Shown: positions 1 to 13,430, counted from the first letter of the stretch. The stretch: DNA of 64,000 nucleotides from Chrysoperla carnea (GCF_905475395.1 NC_058337.1:116740368-116804367); one strand, 5' to 3'. The notes: generated from the sequence alone by a model not told the origin. Program-made: numbers and translations.

Positions 1-3000
1 GACTGCCAATAGAAGTGAAAATTAACTAACTAGTGAATTCTATGTAATGTAATATATTATTTATATGCGTTTCCACCATTTATGTCAGGGGTTTTAATTT
101 TTTGGTGCGGAACCATCAAAAATAAATTGTTGTGTGTCAAATTGAATCTAACCATCCTCGCATCCACTCAAACACTCACAAAAAATTCCATAAAAGTCGA
201 TCTATCTGAGTTCAATTGCAAGCATACGCGATGACGGTGATTTTAATTTTTTGATTCGGAACCTTCACAAACATTTTGTAATCGACCAAATTATGAATCG
301 AAACCATTCTCGCATTCACTTGAGCACAAATAATAAATTTCATCAAAATCGGTCTATCCATTTAGGACGAGTTCAATTACAAGCACACGCGATGACGGTG
401 ACGGCGATGATCTCTCGAGTTCCATGATTTTTTTTTTACACAAAAAGTGCCGAAAGAAGTTTTCATTTCAACAAACAGTTATTTGCAAATAAATTCCTCC
501 GCTGAATAAGCGATAACCCATTTTATGTACCCAATTTTCAGTATTTTTTGTACTTTTGTTTAAGTTATTTTTTAATTTGATAGCTATAAGACGAGCTTTT
601 AGCCATAATAGATTAAAATATTCCACCCTGTATAGATTTAAGATTCACTTTGTCACTTTAATTGCGTCCTTCAAGGCTTGAACTCTCTCTGTATGATTAA
701 CATAACATTTGTACTCTCATTTGTACTTTGAGAATTCTAGCCCAAGTTAAAAAATTTGGCAGGTCACGCCTGTTCTTGGTAAAGTACACGCTTTTTCGAT
801 TAATTTTCAATTTACAATTTACAATGTGTCTTTTTCTTTCTGGATTAGAAAATCTTCTCCTACATAGAACATACTCTCTTCAATTATGTTTGTACCAATT
901 TTGTCTTTGACTCCTGTTCTAGTACTATAGTTTTGTAATGATAAAGCACTCTTGAAGCAATAATGTAATGTCTTTACTTTTTTTAAATAATTTATTACAC
1001 CCAAATGACACGTCCAAGTACAGAAGAAAATTATGCTTTTTATTTTTGCTATAGCCAACTCAACTAATAAATCCGCGCGGGTGTGTGTGTGTGTGTGTGA
1101 GTTGATTGTATTATGGCATTTTTCGTTATATAAAAGTATGTCATATATATATTTTTTAATGAAACATATCAACCTAGTAACACATTGTTCTATATAGTCT
1201 ACCAAAATGATAAATATTTTTAAATTTAAAGAAAAAAAATCGCAGCGCAGCAGCTGTGTTTGCTAAACGAATTCCCTCACAGATAGAAAAAAAAATTTTT
1301 TTTCTTAAAATAGAATATTACTTTTTTTTGTTTTTTTTTAAGTTTTGTTTAAAAAAATCTCAAAATTAATCAATATAAAAGAGTTGTATCAGGTATGAGA
1401 CGAACGATATTACAATGGAAAACACTAACACACTGACGCACCACGTCGCAAGTTCCAACACCACGCTTTTTAATGCAGATTATAAGACAGTGTCAGACCA
1501 ACAAACTAAGTCATCGTATTGTGAACAAATATTGCTATTTCAATGCGCTGCCACCATTATATTCGGCAGCAATTAAATGCAACACAATTTCTTTTTTTAA
1601 TTTTTAGTTCGAATATGCAAATACCTACCACATTAAGCCATCTAAATTTAGCATAAACATCGCTGAAACATAAAATTCAAACGAAAGACATTATATACTT
1701 ATTTGAACGTTACATACCATAAATATTTGCACAAATTTTAAAATGAATACTACACTTTATGTCACCAAACTTCCAGATTCCAATACGTATACAACGTATA
1801 AACTGGACAACTGCAAGTGCTTATGTTCACGCATATACTCGAAAGAGAACGTTGCATGCTGGAATCTGGTTGTTCAATAGAATAGAGTTTAGAATCGTAT
1901 ATATCATGTAATGAAAATATTACGATTTTGTTGTTGTTATGTAAAAAGCAATGAAATAAAAAGTATAAAAATATGTTTTTAATAATAAATCTTCATTAAA
2001 AAATTTTTTTTTCTTTGCTTGCCGCGCTTTACTGACATCGTCATAATGTTTCCGCAATTCCCATATAAATGATAAAAAAATGTTTGTAATGCAACATCAT
2101 GTTTTGTGGTTAAATGTTAAAATGGCTTTTTTTTTTACTTAAAAGTCAATACAAAAATTTTTATTCCTTCCGGGTAGGTAGTTAAATTTATTTTTGAAAC
2201 TTGTGCATGGAGTGTCCCATAATGAACATATTTGGAAAACAAACACATGCTTATTTTCTTCAAGCATAGTAGGAATCGAAAACTGATTAAATCTATATAA
2301 TATAATTTTTTTTTAAATTATCGCTGCTTTTTCTAACTAGAATCTGGAATTTTGTACGACATTTATGTAATTTGCTTTCAATACTTATACAGAGTTGACT
2401 GTACCGCGGAAAACTGACATGGTGCTTAAAATTACTTTTTTATAAAAGAACATCATTTTCAATGTGATTTCTGGAGGGTCACTTCACTCAAAAAGCTTTT
2501 CCGCGTGCTCATACAAAGTACCTCCACAATTATTAAACAAAAAAAACTTTTTCGAAAAGTAATAAAAAGTTTAAAATTAAGCCTCCCGTTACAGTGACGA
2601 TTCGTGACCGGAAACTATGTAACGAAAATTATTGAAGAGGGAAGTGCTATAATTTTATATTTTACATAAACTTGTGTTCAAAACTTCCTGATTTAAATTT
2701 TCAAATAAAATTAAAAATTTTGCAGTTGATACTTCTCTTAAAAAATATTGGTATAACTAATGTAGATATTTTTACGTTTTCCCGCGGGGTCTTAATTTTA
2801 TGCCTTTTTTTTTGTTTCTACACTTTTTTACTGATACCAATCAAGATGTATTGAAATTTATTCAAAAAATGACTCAAAAATACTAACTTCCACTATCGGT
2901 ATAATTAATTAAGTTAAACTAATGAAAGCTTAATTCGTCCATTTAAAAAGCGTACGTGCGTGTAGATGTTTTGAAAATCAAAGTTTTATCCATAAAAAAT

Positions 3001-4700
3001 ATAAAGACTTTACTCTCAAATCTATATCATCCATCAATTTAATGGAAATCTGTGAAAAAAACTTTATAATATTCATTGAACTTTAATGACATTTAAAATT
3101 CTAGATATTGCCTGGAAAAATAATAATTGAGTTAAAAGCTAAAAAGTTTGAATTATTTGTATGTGATATGTGCTATCATTTTCACATATTTCAAATTCAA
3201 TTGAAAAAGTGTAAAATATAAGATGACAGAAAAAAAAAACAATTTTCAAAACTGCTGATGACGCAAATTGTATATATCATAAAACTTTTTTTGTTGTTGC
3301 AAATATAGGATGATCCACTTTCTTAAGAATGAACCTCATTAAGAAAAAAAAAAAGTAAAAAATAGTTTAGCCTGGAAACAAATTAGGTTTACAACATTGG
3401 AAAAATTCCAATACTTTTTTGTTTAGTAAGTATATTGGTCAAAAAGCTGGTTGTTTATTTTTTTCATAATAATAAGTTTATGAATTAATAATGGGGGTTG
3501 AATTGTTATTCCTTCTATACAAACGAAATATATTACTTTATGACACATTTCAACATATTGTGATCTCATGATGTTTTTCTATAAAAATAAACTTTCAAAA
3601 TTACTGAAACAAAGGTGTAATGATGATTTTCTATAAAAATATACTTTTTAAATTACTCAAAAAAGTGTCATGGAATAAAAAGTTATAGTTAAAAAGTGAT
3701 AATGGAATAATGTTACAATATTTTTCCTGCATATTTTAAAATACATCTGTGGATACTTTTACACTGCAATAAATATGATTCATGATTGTACAGAATATTT
3801 TGTTCACATAAGATTTATTTAAAATAATTAAATTATTAATAAAATTTTTGAACATTGATTACAAATATTTAATAAATATTTTATCAAAAATCTTTGTCTA
3901 TATAACATTAATAAAGTAGTTCGAGCGCCAAGACAAATTTAGAATTGTGAAATTTTCATGAATTGTTATTTCAAAAAGTAAAAGTTGGGCGTATGAAGAT
4001 AACTTTTTTAATTTAAAAATTGTAAAAAACTAATTGTTTTAGCCACTAGTACACCACAAGTAAAAGAAAAAACAAACAAACTAACAGAAACTAACTTCTA
4101 CCTTAAAAATTCGGAAATATTAGGAAGTTATTCGTGACCGTCAAATATAAATCACCTATACATGTGTGATCGTTACAAATTGATTCGAATAAATTTGTAA
4201 CAGTCGTAAGTTTCAATATATACTTTTTTTTTTCTGCTAACTTTAATCAATAATATAAGTTTATGATACTTTTTTTGTTGTATTTGTCATTGGTTGGTTG
4301 TAGCTTGTACTCATTGGTTGTAAGATATAGAAAAGTTATTGGAAAATTATATTTTGTTGTTATCTTCTTGTCTCTTTATTATATTAACATTTTATTGATA
4401 TTTTTATGACTACAAACAACAAATAATAGTTTTGAAACAATCATTTTTACGATGTGTATTTACCCAGTTTACCCAGTTTTACTATGTTACGTATAATTTG
4501 TGATATATAACTTTGTTTTATTGAAACATATAATTATATACTCTAGGTTTTTTTTTGAAGAAGATATTTATCGTAACATGGAGGTGATTGAATGAATGTA
4601 TCAGGTAGAACATATTATATAGGCTGTTTCAAAATTACACCACACCAAGTTTAGTGTATTTTCGCAACAAAAGTGAATACTTCCTTTGAAATAACAGAAG
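1..4700. other. AT-rich intergenic DNA, no gene seen
   Basis: I see no supportable exon here. It holds homopolymer-rich A/T sequence, a short (GT)n microsatellite near 1080-1100 and a two-unit tandem repeat at the left edge (listed separately). The short open frames lack splice-consistent neighbours or recognisable motifs. Confidence 0.6.
91..410 (+). repeat. two-unit ~150-160 bp tandem repeat
   Basis: Two diverged units lie head to tail. Each begins with TTTTAATTTTTTG followed by a CGGAACC block (about 93 and 241) and ends with GAGTTCAATT then a CGCGATGACGGTGA block (ending about 240 and 401). The block 'catcaaaatcggtctatcc' in unit 2 resembles text found in several other repeats of this window, so this is probably part of a transposon-derived family. 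Confidence 0.6.
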
Positions 4701-4704
4701 TATT

Positions 4705-4915
4705 CACTGTTTTTGTCAGTTCTTGCAGCTTTCACGATGCAATTATTAATTTTCTTCCGTGTGTCTGTCTGTGGCATCGTAGCTCCTAAAACGATTATCC
4801 GATGTTTTTTTAAAGATAATTTAATTGACAGAGTTTTTAGTTATGTTTCAAGTTCGAGCTTAATGTTCCTAACAACTCGGAAACAACTAGGAAAGAGGTA
4901 ACGTCTTCAAACGAC
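4705..4915 (+). repeat. dispersed repeat relic ('gacatcgtagctcc...' family)
   Basis: This segment carries the ordered blocks TGTCTGTCTGTGGCATCGTA, GCTCCTAAAACG, a 'gagtttttagttatg' block, 'cgagcttaatgttcc' and a CTAGGAAAGAGG block. The same order recurs, diverged, at about 31.43-31.69 kb and 52.73-52.92 kb. The shared order across three sites shows an interspersed repeat; a 62-residue open frame across it is therefore not a gene. Confidence 0.6.
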
Positions 4916-5704
4916 TGAGCAGAATATCTTTGTCATATAGTAATTTTGACAAAAAAAATTTAACGATCGAGTTTCTTTCATAATTGGACGAATCGTTTCT
5001 GATATATTGACTTAAATCGTATACATACGATGAGTTATTCAGGAACAATATCTAAAAAAATAGTTCAACAAGATATATCAGAATAATTCAATTATAAATC
5101 GTTTCTTATATCTGGCTTACTAAAGGTAAGTAAGACCCAAAAGCGTTTAGATTTGATGTTCGAGTTCTCCAAGCGTTAGCGTACAAATAGAAACATTATA
5201 TATGTTTAAACAGAAACATGAAATTTATAAACTATAGTGAATAAAAGTTCATATCTTTAATTTTACACGTAGCAGTTAGTTACTGTACAATTTTAAGTAT
5301 TTTTGGTTGAAAAGTTTTAATTAGTTATACTAACCAAAGAATCGGTGAAGGGAAGACGATCGAGTGAGAGAAAAGTAATATTAAAACGATAATTTTTCTT
5401 ATAAATATAGCATTCAATGAGAGAGAGAGAAAAAAAGTACAAAATTCATTCAAGAAAATTATCTTTTCTTAATACACAAAAAACTACTCTACTTTATAAG
5501 ATTTCTTTTTGATTCTTTTAGCGTTCATTGGATTTTCACGTTTTTTCAAGTAGAAGAAAATTATCTTAATGTAAAAATTGTTAAGAGTTTATAATATAAT
5601 AATTCACTGGAGTATTTTTTTAAGTTTTTCATTTTTGGATCAGTAAATACTCGTAAAAACCAAAAAAACTGTCTGGGAAATTTTCTAAGAAGAAATTATT
5701 TTTA

Positions 5705-5999
5705 TAATAATGGGGTTTAACCTCCGTTTTCCTGACATACGCCTTATCACAGAGGCCACCCACATCATTATTTGTTAATCTGTATTAATTAAATTACATT
5801 AATTTTTACAATTACATTTATGATGTGGGTGGAATTGGTTACTTCGTTCTTATCCAAGCGACGATAATGTGATCAATTCCACAGACCCCTATTAATTATA
5901 ATTGTTCACACTACCGCTGTCTGGATTCGAAGCCACAACCTAAGTCCAGGTAGTCAAACGGTCAAAGACCAACGCCTTAGACCGCTCGATCATTTAGGC
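5705..5999 (-). mobile_element. tRNA-derived SINE
   Basis: Read on the minus strand, the element begins GCCTAAATGATCGAGCGGTC. It has an A-box-like block CGAGCGGTCTAAGGCG (plus positions 5973-5988) and a B-box-like block GCTTCGAATCC (5923-5933), spaced as in a Ser/Leu-type tRNA with an enlarged middle. A non-tRNA body follows and ends in A/T-rich sequence near 5705. The body contains the 12-bp inverted pair CCACCCACATCA/TGATGTGGGTGG. The acceptor stem does not close, so this is a SINE head and not a functional tRNA gene. Confidence 0.7.
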
Positions 6000-8900
6000 T
6001 CAATTTATTTTTTATAAAAGTAGAAAAAGGTATAAAATAAAGCCTCCAGCTTTTGGAATTGAAATCACAGAACGGGAACACATAGTAAAAGAAAGCTGTA
6101 GTTTATAGAATTGGTAGACCATTTAAATAATGGGTTATATTTAACACACTTTTATTAGCTTGGTATCTATCTATGTATCTATGAAACGGAATCCTTGAAC
6201 GTAATTTTCACTTAAAAACGTCCGATTGAAGACCCGACGACAATACAATAATTAATCACTTTGTCCGATTATCCTGATCATCAGTTTGAACGATTAACTA
6301 ACAAATATTTCATGGTGGAAGCGCAAGTAACATTCCATTCAAATAATAGTTAAAAAATACATTCCATTAACAATAAAAGTTTAGTCAATATTTAAAAAAA
6401 ATTTCGTTGAGGTACACATGTTACACTTTTTTCAGACTAGCTCGAATACACCACTAAAAAATTCCTGAATAAATGTGATCAAGAACTTCGTTTCAATATG
6501 CAAATAATTTATAATTAAATTTATTTAAATAAAAAAAATCAGGGAAAAATTTCCGTTGGAATAATAACTTAATTCTATTTAAAAATTCAATAACAAAATA
6601 CTGTGAAATACTAAATACGCATCGAAATATATTCAAAAACGTAAAGTATATGTCTACCAGAATACAAAACCTTTTTTTAACGAAATGTTAACATAAAGAA
6701 GTTAACATATTGTTTTAAAAACATATCATATACGTTAAAATGAGCTTGAAAATAAAATTAACGCTACATAAAATAACATATACATTATTATTATACCATA
6801 TATACACATTGAAGCAGCACAAGCAATGAAGAAGGGAAAAGCTTTTTGGAAAAGCTGTTAGCCTTAAAAACAGGAGTATATATATATACACCACCGAAAA
6901 ACAGTTGAACGGTTATAGTATGAAAAGTAGAATGATCAAAGTTTATAAAACAAAACGCCAGATTGCATTAGCATACAAATGGTTTTGTCCTAATTGTACA
7001 TATGTATAAGATGTAGAAAAAATACTGTGCTCCAAGTATATTGGCATAATCACTAATGACATCAAGCAATCGATATGGCAGTCATAAGCAGGCTTAAATC
7101 TAAAGAAAAAACAGCAGTAGTTTATAGAATAGGCTTTTGTCCACTAAGAATATATGGGTTGAATAAAAGTGTCTAATGATTAATCATAATATGTAGTAGA
7201 TAACAAAACACAAAATTAATTTTAATAAAATTTAAGGATTATTTATATTTTTACATAATAATTTTCATAATATGCATCCGCCAACATGACAGCAAACACA
7301 ATTCAGATGTACTTTCATGGTACTACGTCACATCATATGAAAGACTGTGTAAGCTTACAAATACAAACACAGTTATCTTACAAATTTTTTCAACAACTGT
7401 CATGTATTGACATCATAGAGGACTCCATTCCACTCCACACTGTTTATGTACTAAATTTGAATTAGTTTATTAAAATGAAAAATACAGAATATACTTTGAA
7501 TGTCTTTGTATTTCTTTTTTGGCACCATTTATGTTACATTCTGTACATACCTCATATTCTTAGGGGGAGTAGACAAAATGTACACACCAACACCAACACC
7601 AGCATTACACATTCATTCGACAGAAAGTAGTCCTGTTATGTTTTCATATTATGGTGTAAATCCTATATACTTTACACTGGACTAAACTCCTTTAAAAGTC
7701 ATGAATGTTGTCGTCGGTATCGCGTTGAATATAATATAATATATACATTGTATCCTGTCTTTATCCCAAGTAATAATAACTTAAATAACGTATACGGGAG
7801 AGAGTGCAATACCGAGGATCTAAATTTTCTTTTTTTCTTTTTAAATAGCTCTCTGCAGGATAATCACGATTTTTTCTTAATGTGTAAAAATTAAACAGTT
7901 GTCGATTAAAACTTGATCAGACGTACACGAACTATGATACTTGGTACACTATCATAATGCACCATGGATCACACTATAATGTTCCTAGAATCATCCATGC
8001 AATTGACGCTCTTTTTATCATGTTATCTTTACAGCTTACTCTAAGAAACAGAACAATATAATGTTTTATGCGATTGATGATTGAAGTTTGTTTACAAGCA
8101 TTCTCTTCTCTAAACCACTCCACTAACAGCTTCCACTGCTATTTTTGTTGACTATGGGCATGGACTTATTATCATGTGTCAGTGGCATAGCACGTTGTTG
8201 TATTTAGGGTACATGACTATGTATCTTTTCAAACTTTTACTGTAATGTTTAAAACTTATGAACTTCAAAACGAAATACTCCACCAATCAGAGAGAGGATT
8301 TGATTTAAAATAAAAAGTAAATAGGTATCTTATTTCTATGAAATATAGTAAACTTTTTACTTTAACACTTCAAAGTCTTATTTTACTTGAAAACAAACGC
8401 ACATGAATAGTCAATTTCTCATTAGCTTGCCTTTAATATTTGTCGGGAGTGATTCAAGGTATATACATTGTATCCGGGGTACTAAACGCTACCCTTTAAA
8501 ATGGGTACACACCCTCCCATATATTAATAACATTTTTTTTTTATTTTATATTTAAATAAAAAAAATTTTTAATAATATAATACCTTTAGAAAAAAATGTT
8601 TCATTCAACACGCATTTCTGTACTGTAAATGAAGTCCTTAGTCCCTTACTTTTTTAATTTTATTATTTGTATAAAAGAAGAGAATTAAAATTATTCAAAT
8701 TATAATAATTATTATACTGATACTGGATTAAAATACTTAATTATATTTTTCATATATATTTTGGTACAGAGAGATTAAATTCTAGAAACACGAGAAATTT
8801 AAAACACGATTAAGTCCAAACCGTCGCTTGGTAATACTTTTCATTGATTCCCAGATATTCGTATATATTCTCATGGTAAAGGATATGGTATATCAACGTC

Positions 8901-10600
8901 ATGAAAAAACTGATTTCATGAAGGTTGGATTTAGGATAGGCCTTTTCTTATTGAAATTAGATTAGAATAAAGCACGTCTGACATCTGAACCGGCCAACTT
9001 AACTAGTTTGCGCATATCCGAAAAAAGCTGCAAAAATTGCTGACTTTTAAGTTATTTTCAGACAATTTTATTAAAATCATTTTTCAAGTACTTTTAGTAT
9101 AGCTGTAATATTAATTTATTTAGGTTTATAAAAAAAAAGAATGTCTTGTAAATTTTGAAGACATCACCAAATTCAATAAGAAATGCATCACCAAATTCAA
9201 TAAGAAACGAAATATTCAAAACTCGGCCGTTGAAATCTCCCCAAACTCCCCAAAACGTTGCCAGCTCTCGTACTATCAGGATTTGGCAAAATTTTTGAAA
9301 ATGCTGTGTTTAAGAGAGACAGCCGGGCTTACACTATATAGTGGCAGAAGACATGTAAATTTAATCATTTACACAACCTTTACTACAGTAAATGCCGTCT
9401 AAAACGACTTTAATAGTTTGTATCTGCTGAGTCAAGTTACTGTATGAGTCCCTAGTAAAACTTGTTGGTGAGCCGACTGTCAAGGCAGCAGGAAAATTTC
9501 TACAAGAAAATTTTCACCGCCATCTAGTATCAAATCACAGAATAGCCTTGTGAGCTCACTGCTTGGGTGCCAAAAATATGCGATATGATGATGAATATTG
9601 AAAATAAAGGAAATAATCAGATTCGTGTGTTAATGTCCAGTTCTTGAATAGATTTAATTAATCTTGTATAACACACCCTCCATGAAGTACCTTTGGACTC
9701 TACATTGTATCAACCAGTCATAAAATAAATGATATACAAAACATGGCGGATTGGAAACGACAACTACTGTAGCTACTTTTGTTTATATGTTGGAATAGTT
9801 TCAAAAGAAAGTCTTAATGAAAGAAGAACGTATTCTCTAACTAGACCAAAAGTCATAAAGCATATGACTGCTGCTACGTCGCACAATTAAACAAGTTTTA
9901 TTTACCGAAAGCTCAGTCGTTTCCCGAATATTCTACGACAATTAGTATTTCAGAAACTACAAGTAAAATTACAACTGACTGTTAGACACTTCTAAAGACC
10001 GTGCGAGGACTATAAGTAAATTTTGTACAATCCATATTTCGACAATTAAAAGCACACCTATCTTCATTACGACCAAAGGACGACTATATAACCAGTTTAA
10101 TACCAACTTAATTATAAAAACACCATAAAGGAACTATAAGTATGCTTGTATATGTTTTGTTGGTAGTTTAAAACCTATAAATTATTTTGAAAATTTATAA
10201 CATAACAAACGTAAACGCATTATTATTTAATCTTAGATAGTATTCTTCATCTTGTTCAACATAATATACGATATGCTTGCTATGCGGCAGAAAGCTAGAA
10301 GCGATGTGCTTCAAGCCAGTAGTGTCTACCTTAGTAAATAAATGCTTCAATGCTTTTCTCGTTCGTTCAGTTAGGTAGCTAGTAATGTTGATGTGTAAAG
10401 TAGAAGTAGATGAATGAATATAAACCGGGTATTCAAAAAGTTTCGGACACCCCTGAAATTTAGAAAACCTTCGTTAACCTTCACCACAGATGTCACTTCA
10501 AGGTCAAGCCAATTTTTTAAATGAGATTCTTAAACGATTTAATTATTAAATAAATTCACTATAAAAGTATAAGAATAAACTTTCTGAATTAATTTTCATA
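6000..10600. other. AT-rich intergenic DNA, no gene seen
   Basis: No coding exon could be supported. Visible items are a 24-bp unit ('atcaccaaattcaataagaa' core) repeated twice near 9162-9209 and fragments such as 'ctgtagtttatagaatt' (about 6100) that recur near 7120 and belong to a dispersed repeat. The open frame near 7500-7685 is low complexity with a CCAACACCAACACC tract and has no splice context. Confidence 0.55.
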
Positions 10601-10609
10601 GCCTAGCAT

Positions 10610-10994
10610 TGAAATCCCTATATATTATAAATGTGAAAGTAAGAATGTTTGTTTGTTTGTTTGTTACGCTTTCACGCTAAAACTAACGAATGGTTTTTAA
10701 TGAAACTGTACAACAATATAGCTGTTATATCAGAATAATACATGAACTATAATTAAATAAGATGTATCAGATCTATGATCATCATTTTGAACCATAAATT
10801 AAAGAATTCTGTAAAAATTTAAAATAGTAAATGTCAACTTTTCTGAATCATGGCGAACTTTTCTGATATACTCAATTTATTATGTCTATTTTACATTTAA
10901 GAAAATTGAAAACTGAAAAGCGAGAGAGGGTGGAGGCTATAAAGCGGTGGTTTTTACTTTTAAGCCCAGTGAATCGGGCGGGTATCAATCTAGT
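10610..10994 (-). repeat. degenerate interspersed repeat with a '...cccgctttgctgggc'-type terminal motif
   Basis: One end (about 10610-10690) has 'tatattataaatgtgaaag' followed by (GTTT)n and a 'cacgctaaaactaacg' block. The other end, at 10961-10994, read on the minus strand is ACTAGATTGATACCCGCCCG then ATTCACTGGG. This matches the motif seen on the plus strand at 20808-20840 and 21277-21308. The recurrence supports a single repeat class; I cannot name the family with certainty. Confidence 0.5.
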
Positions 10995-12022
10995 AAAAAA
11001 TAAATAAATACATTCATTTTACAATCAGATGTTTTCACGTCACTGTTCCCATAGAACTTTTGTTCTGGAGCACTACCTATTGCTTTTTCATTAATTCCGT
11101 ACATAATTTACTGATAACTCTTGTAATCTAAAACTAAATAAATAATCATTTTACTAAATCGACTTGAAATGGCCTTTATGTTTAAGGTTAAGAACAATTC
11201 CAAGCGCACCATTAGGTTGTGCGAGCCTAGAATGTAGAGTCGTACAGCGTTTGTCTTGTTCATTTTTTTCAGTCATATTTAAAAAAATTCAGAGGGGTTC
11301 TCGAAGTTTTTAAGCATCCTGTAAAGGTATAAATAATATTTTACTGTGGTAAGTGGTAGAATGCGATATCTAAGTTATATTAATGTAAATATTATATAAA
11401 ATAAACGCAACTACAAAAACTATTTGTGAAAGTAAATGAGAACAGTGGTCCTAAAACATATTGAACCTTAGATCCAACATCACAAACATTTTGTCCGTAA
11501 GTATCTTAACGCTTACTCTATTCTTGGCAAGATAATAACGCTATTGGAATAGTTTCCAGCAGACTATATTTCCTAAAGACACAATGGAACACTACCATAT
11601 GAGCGTCATGTATTATCAAGTTAACAAACTGAAATCAATGCTTCACAACCTCACAAACGATCTCTTTCCAACATTCAATAGGGATCATCAATGTTAGAAA
11701 ATATTACTTATAAATCCATCCATAATATTATATAGTACAGGAGATGGTATAAGGTCAAACTTAGCCCATCTGATAACCAGATGAGACATATTTCAAATGC
11801 AATTTTATTTATTTTTAAACACTCATAGTTTTTCTATCTAAAAGTGTTCGTAGATATTTTTAATTAAATTAATTTTAATCAATTTTGTCCATGAACGATT
11901 TTTTTCAGGCAAGCCTATACCATTATTTTCGTAATTAAACTATCTTTCTTCTGATAACAATTGCGATTGGTAAACAGATCGCTGTAGATCTGTTCATTCC
12001 ATATAAAAAAGTAAGTCAATAT

Positions 12023-12329
12023 TGTAAGCGACGCTGCCACTGACCAACATTAACTTACACTATTTAAATAATAAGTACGCCTATGGATGGTTATCTTATC
12101 ACTATTTCGCCATAGTGAATTCATAACTTGATAACCGAACAATGTTCTTATCAACATACGAACAATATTAATAGTTAGTCGATAATCAATAAGAGTGATA
12201 GAAGCCATGTTGAATAAAAAATTTAATTTGTTTAATTTATGTATAATCGTTTTAATAATATAACTGTTTTCAATTATTAAGTGTTATTAAAGTGTAATAC
12301 CCCTATTCTGGCACCTCAACCCCCTTACA
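12023..12329 (+). mobile_element. left LTR of a rearranged LTR retroelement
   Basis: It begins TGTAAGCGACG and ends CCCCCTTACA, so its termini are the inverted repeat TGTAAG/CTTACA with canonical TG...CA ends. It is nearly identical over long stretches to 12992-13280 (for example the 'gttagtcgataatcaataag' block and 'gtgttattaaagtgtaatac'). It is preceded by ATAT, which also follows the right LTR, consistent with a 4-bp target-site duplication. Confidence 0.75.
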
Positions 12330-12491
12330 ACCTCAGAAGTGGGATAAAAAATCCATTTTCACTCCAAAAAGTAAAAAAAAAATTGTTCCCTCCATTTTTA
12401 ACATCTCCGTCATCATACATTTCCTCCTATTTTATTCGTGTTTTGAATCCGGGATTCAATCGCTGGTGTATTTATCTGGGATAAATCAATA

Positions 12492-12655
12492 ATGCCACCG
12501 AAAAAAGACAATAAAATGGACGAAGATGTCGCAAATGTTATCAGTGAGCTACAAAACCAATTGAACAAAATGCGATCCGAATTGGATCTATTACAATCAA
12601 GTCAATCAACTCCAAGAGTTCAAACCGAGTCTCAACAAGGTGAGTTAATCGAGGT
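12492..12655 (+). pseudogene. truncated gag-like start of an LTR element
   Basis: An ATG 160 bp after the left LTR opens about 55 codons that are lysine-rich at the start (MPPKKDNKMDED...) and then form a likely coiled coil (ISELQNQLNKMRSELDLLQS), a common beginning for retroelement Gag proteins. The frame then runs straight into the inverted LTR at 12656 and stops. No protease, reverse transcriptase or integrase sequence is present, so the element cannot move on its own. Confidence 0.5.
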
Positions 12656-12968
12656 TGTAAGGAGGTTGAGGTGTCAGGATACGGGTATTACACTTTAATA
12701 ACACTTAATAATTGAAAACAATTATATTATTAAAACGATTATACATAAATTAAACAAATTAAATATTTTATTCAACATGGCTTCCTTCTATCACTCTTAT
12801 TGATTATCGACTAACTCCCAACATTGCTCGTGTATGTTCGCATGCTGACACGAACACCGCTCGGCCATCAAGCCATGAACTCACTGTGGCGAAACAGTGA
12901 ACCATCCATAGGCGTACCTATCACTCAAACAGTGCAAGTCAATGTTGGTCAGTGGCAGCGTCGCTACA
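12656..12968 (-). mobile_element. inverted third LTR copy
   Basis: This is the reverse complement of the flanking LTRs: TGTAAGGAGGTTGAGGTGTC at its left edge is the complement of the LTR 3' end, and GTCAGTGGCAGCGTCGCTAC near 12950-12967 is the complement of the LTR 5' end. It is more diverged from the two direct LTRs than they are from each other. Confidence 0.75.
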
Positions 12969-12991
12969 GCTTCTGTCAGGACGACCGAAGC

Positions 12992-13280
12992 TGTAAGCGA
13001 CGCTGCAACTGACCAACATTAACTTACAGTACGCCTATGGATAGTTCACTATTTCGCCACAGTGAATTCATAACTTGATAACCGAACAATGTTCTTATCA
13101 ACAGAGGTACGAACAATATTAATAGTTAGTCGATAATCAATAAGAGTGATAGAAGCCATGTTGAATAAAAAATTTAATTTGTTTAATTTATGTATAATCG
13201 TTTTAATAATATAATTGTTTTCAATTATTAAGTGTTATTAAAGTGTAATACCCCTATCCTGACACCTCAACCCCCTTACA
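12992..13280 (+). mobile_element. right LTR of the rearranged element
   Basis: It begins TGTAAGCGACG and ends CCCCCTTACA like 12023-12329 and is followed by ATAT. It is separated from the inverted LTR by only 23 bp (12969-12991), whose ends GCTTC/GAAGC pair, so 12656-13280 forms a head-to-head LTR hairpin. Confidence 0.75.
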
Positions 13281-13430
13281 ATATAGACAAATACATCGAA
13301 TTGATCTATCGAAATTGGTATCAGAAGAAAGATAATTTAATTACGAAATGCGACCTCATACCTATGAAACCTAAAAAACCTATTATAAATATTATCGAAG
13401 ATAATAATTGAGAACTCTAGGATATGTCGA

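Larger units (their letters stand above)
11740..13430. repeat. older repeat unit split by the LTR element insertion
   Basis: Flanks of the LTR element (11740-12022 and 13281-13430) correspond, when joined, to the uninterrupted stretch at about 23.60-23.82 kb: shared blocks include GCAGGC-AGCCTAT, a GATTGGT/GATTAGTT block, GAACAGATC/GAACAGATG and AAAGATAATTTAATTACGA. The text 'ctgataaccagatgagac' at about 11770 recurs inverted near 24.50 kb. The LTR element therefore lies inside a pre-existing repeat. Confidence 0.5.

Noticed and set aside
5920..5999. Possible tRNA gene on the minus strand
   Set aside because: A and B boxes are recognisable, but the acceptor and anticodon arms do not pair properly and a SINE body follows.
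12281..13012. Open frames inside the LTR copies
   Set aside because: They read across LTR sequence or its inverted copy; only the 12492 gag-like start has protein character.
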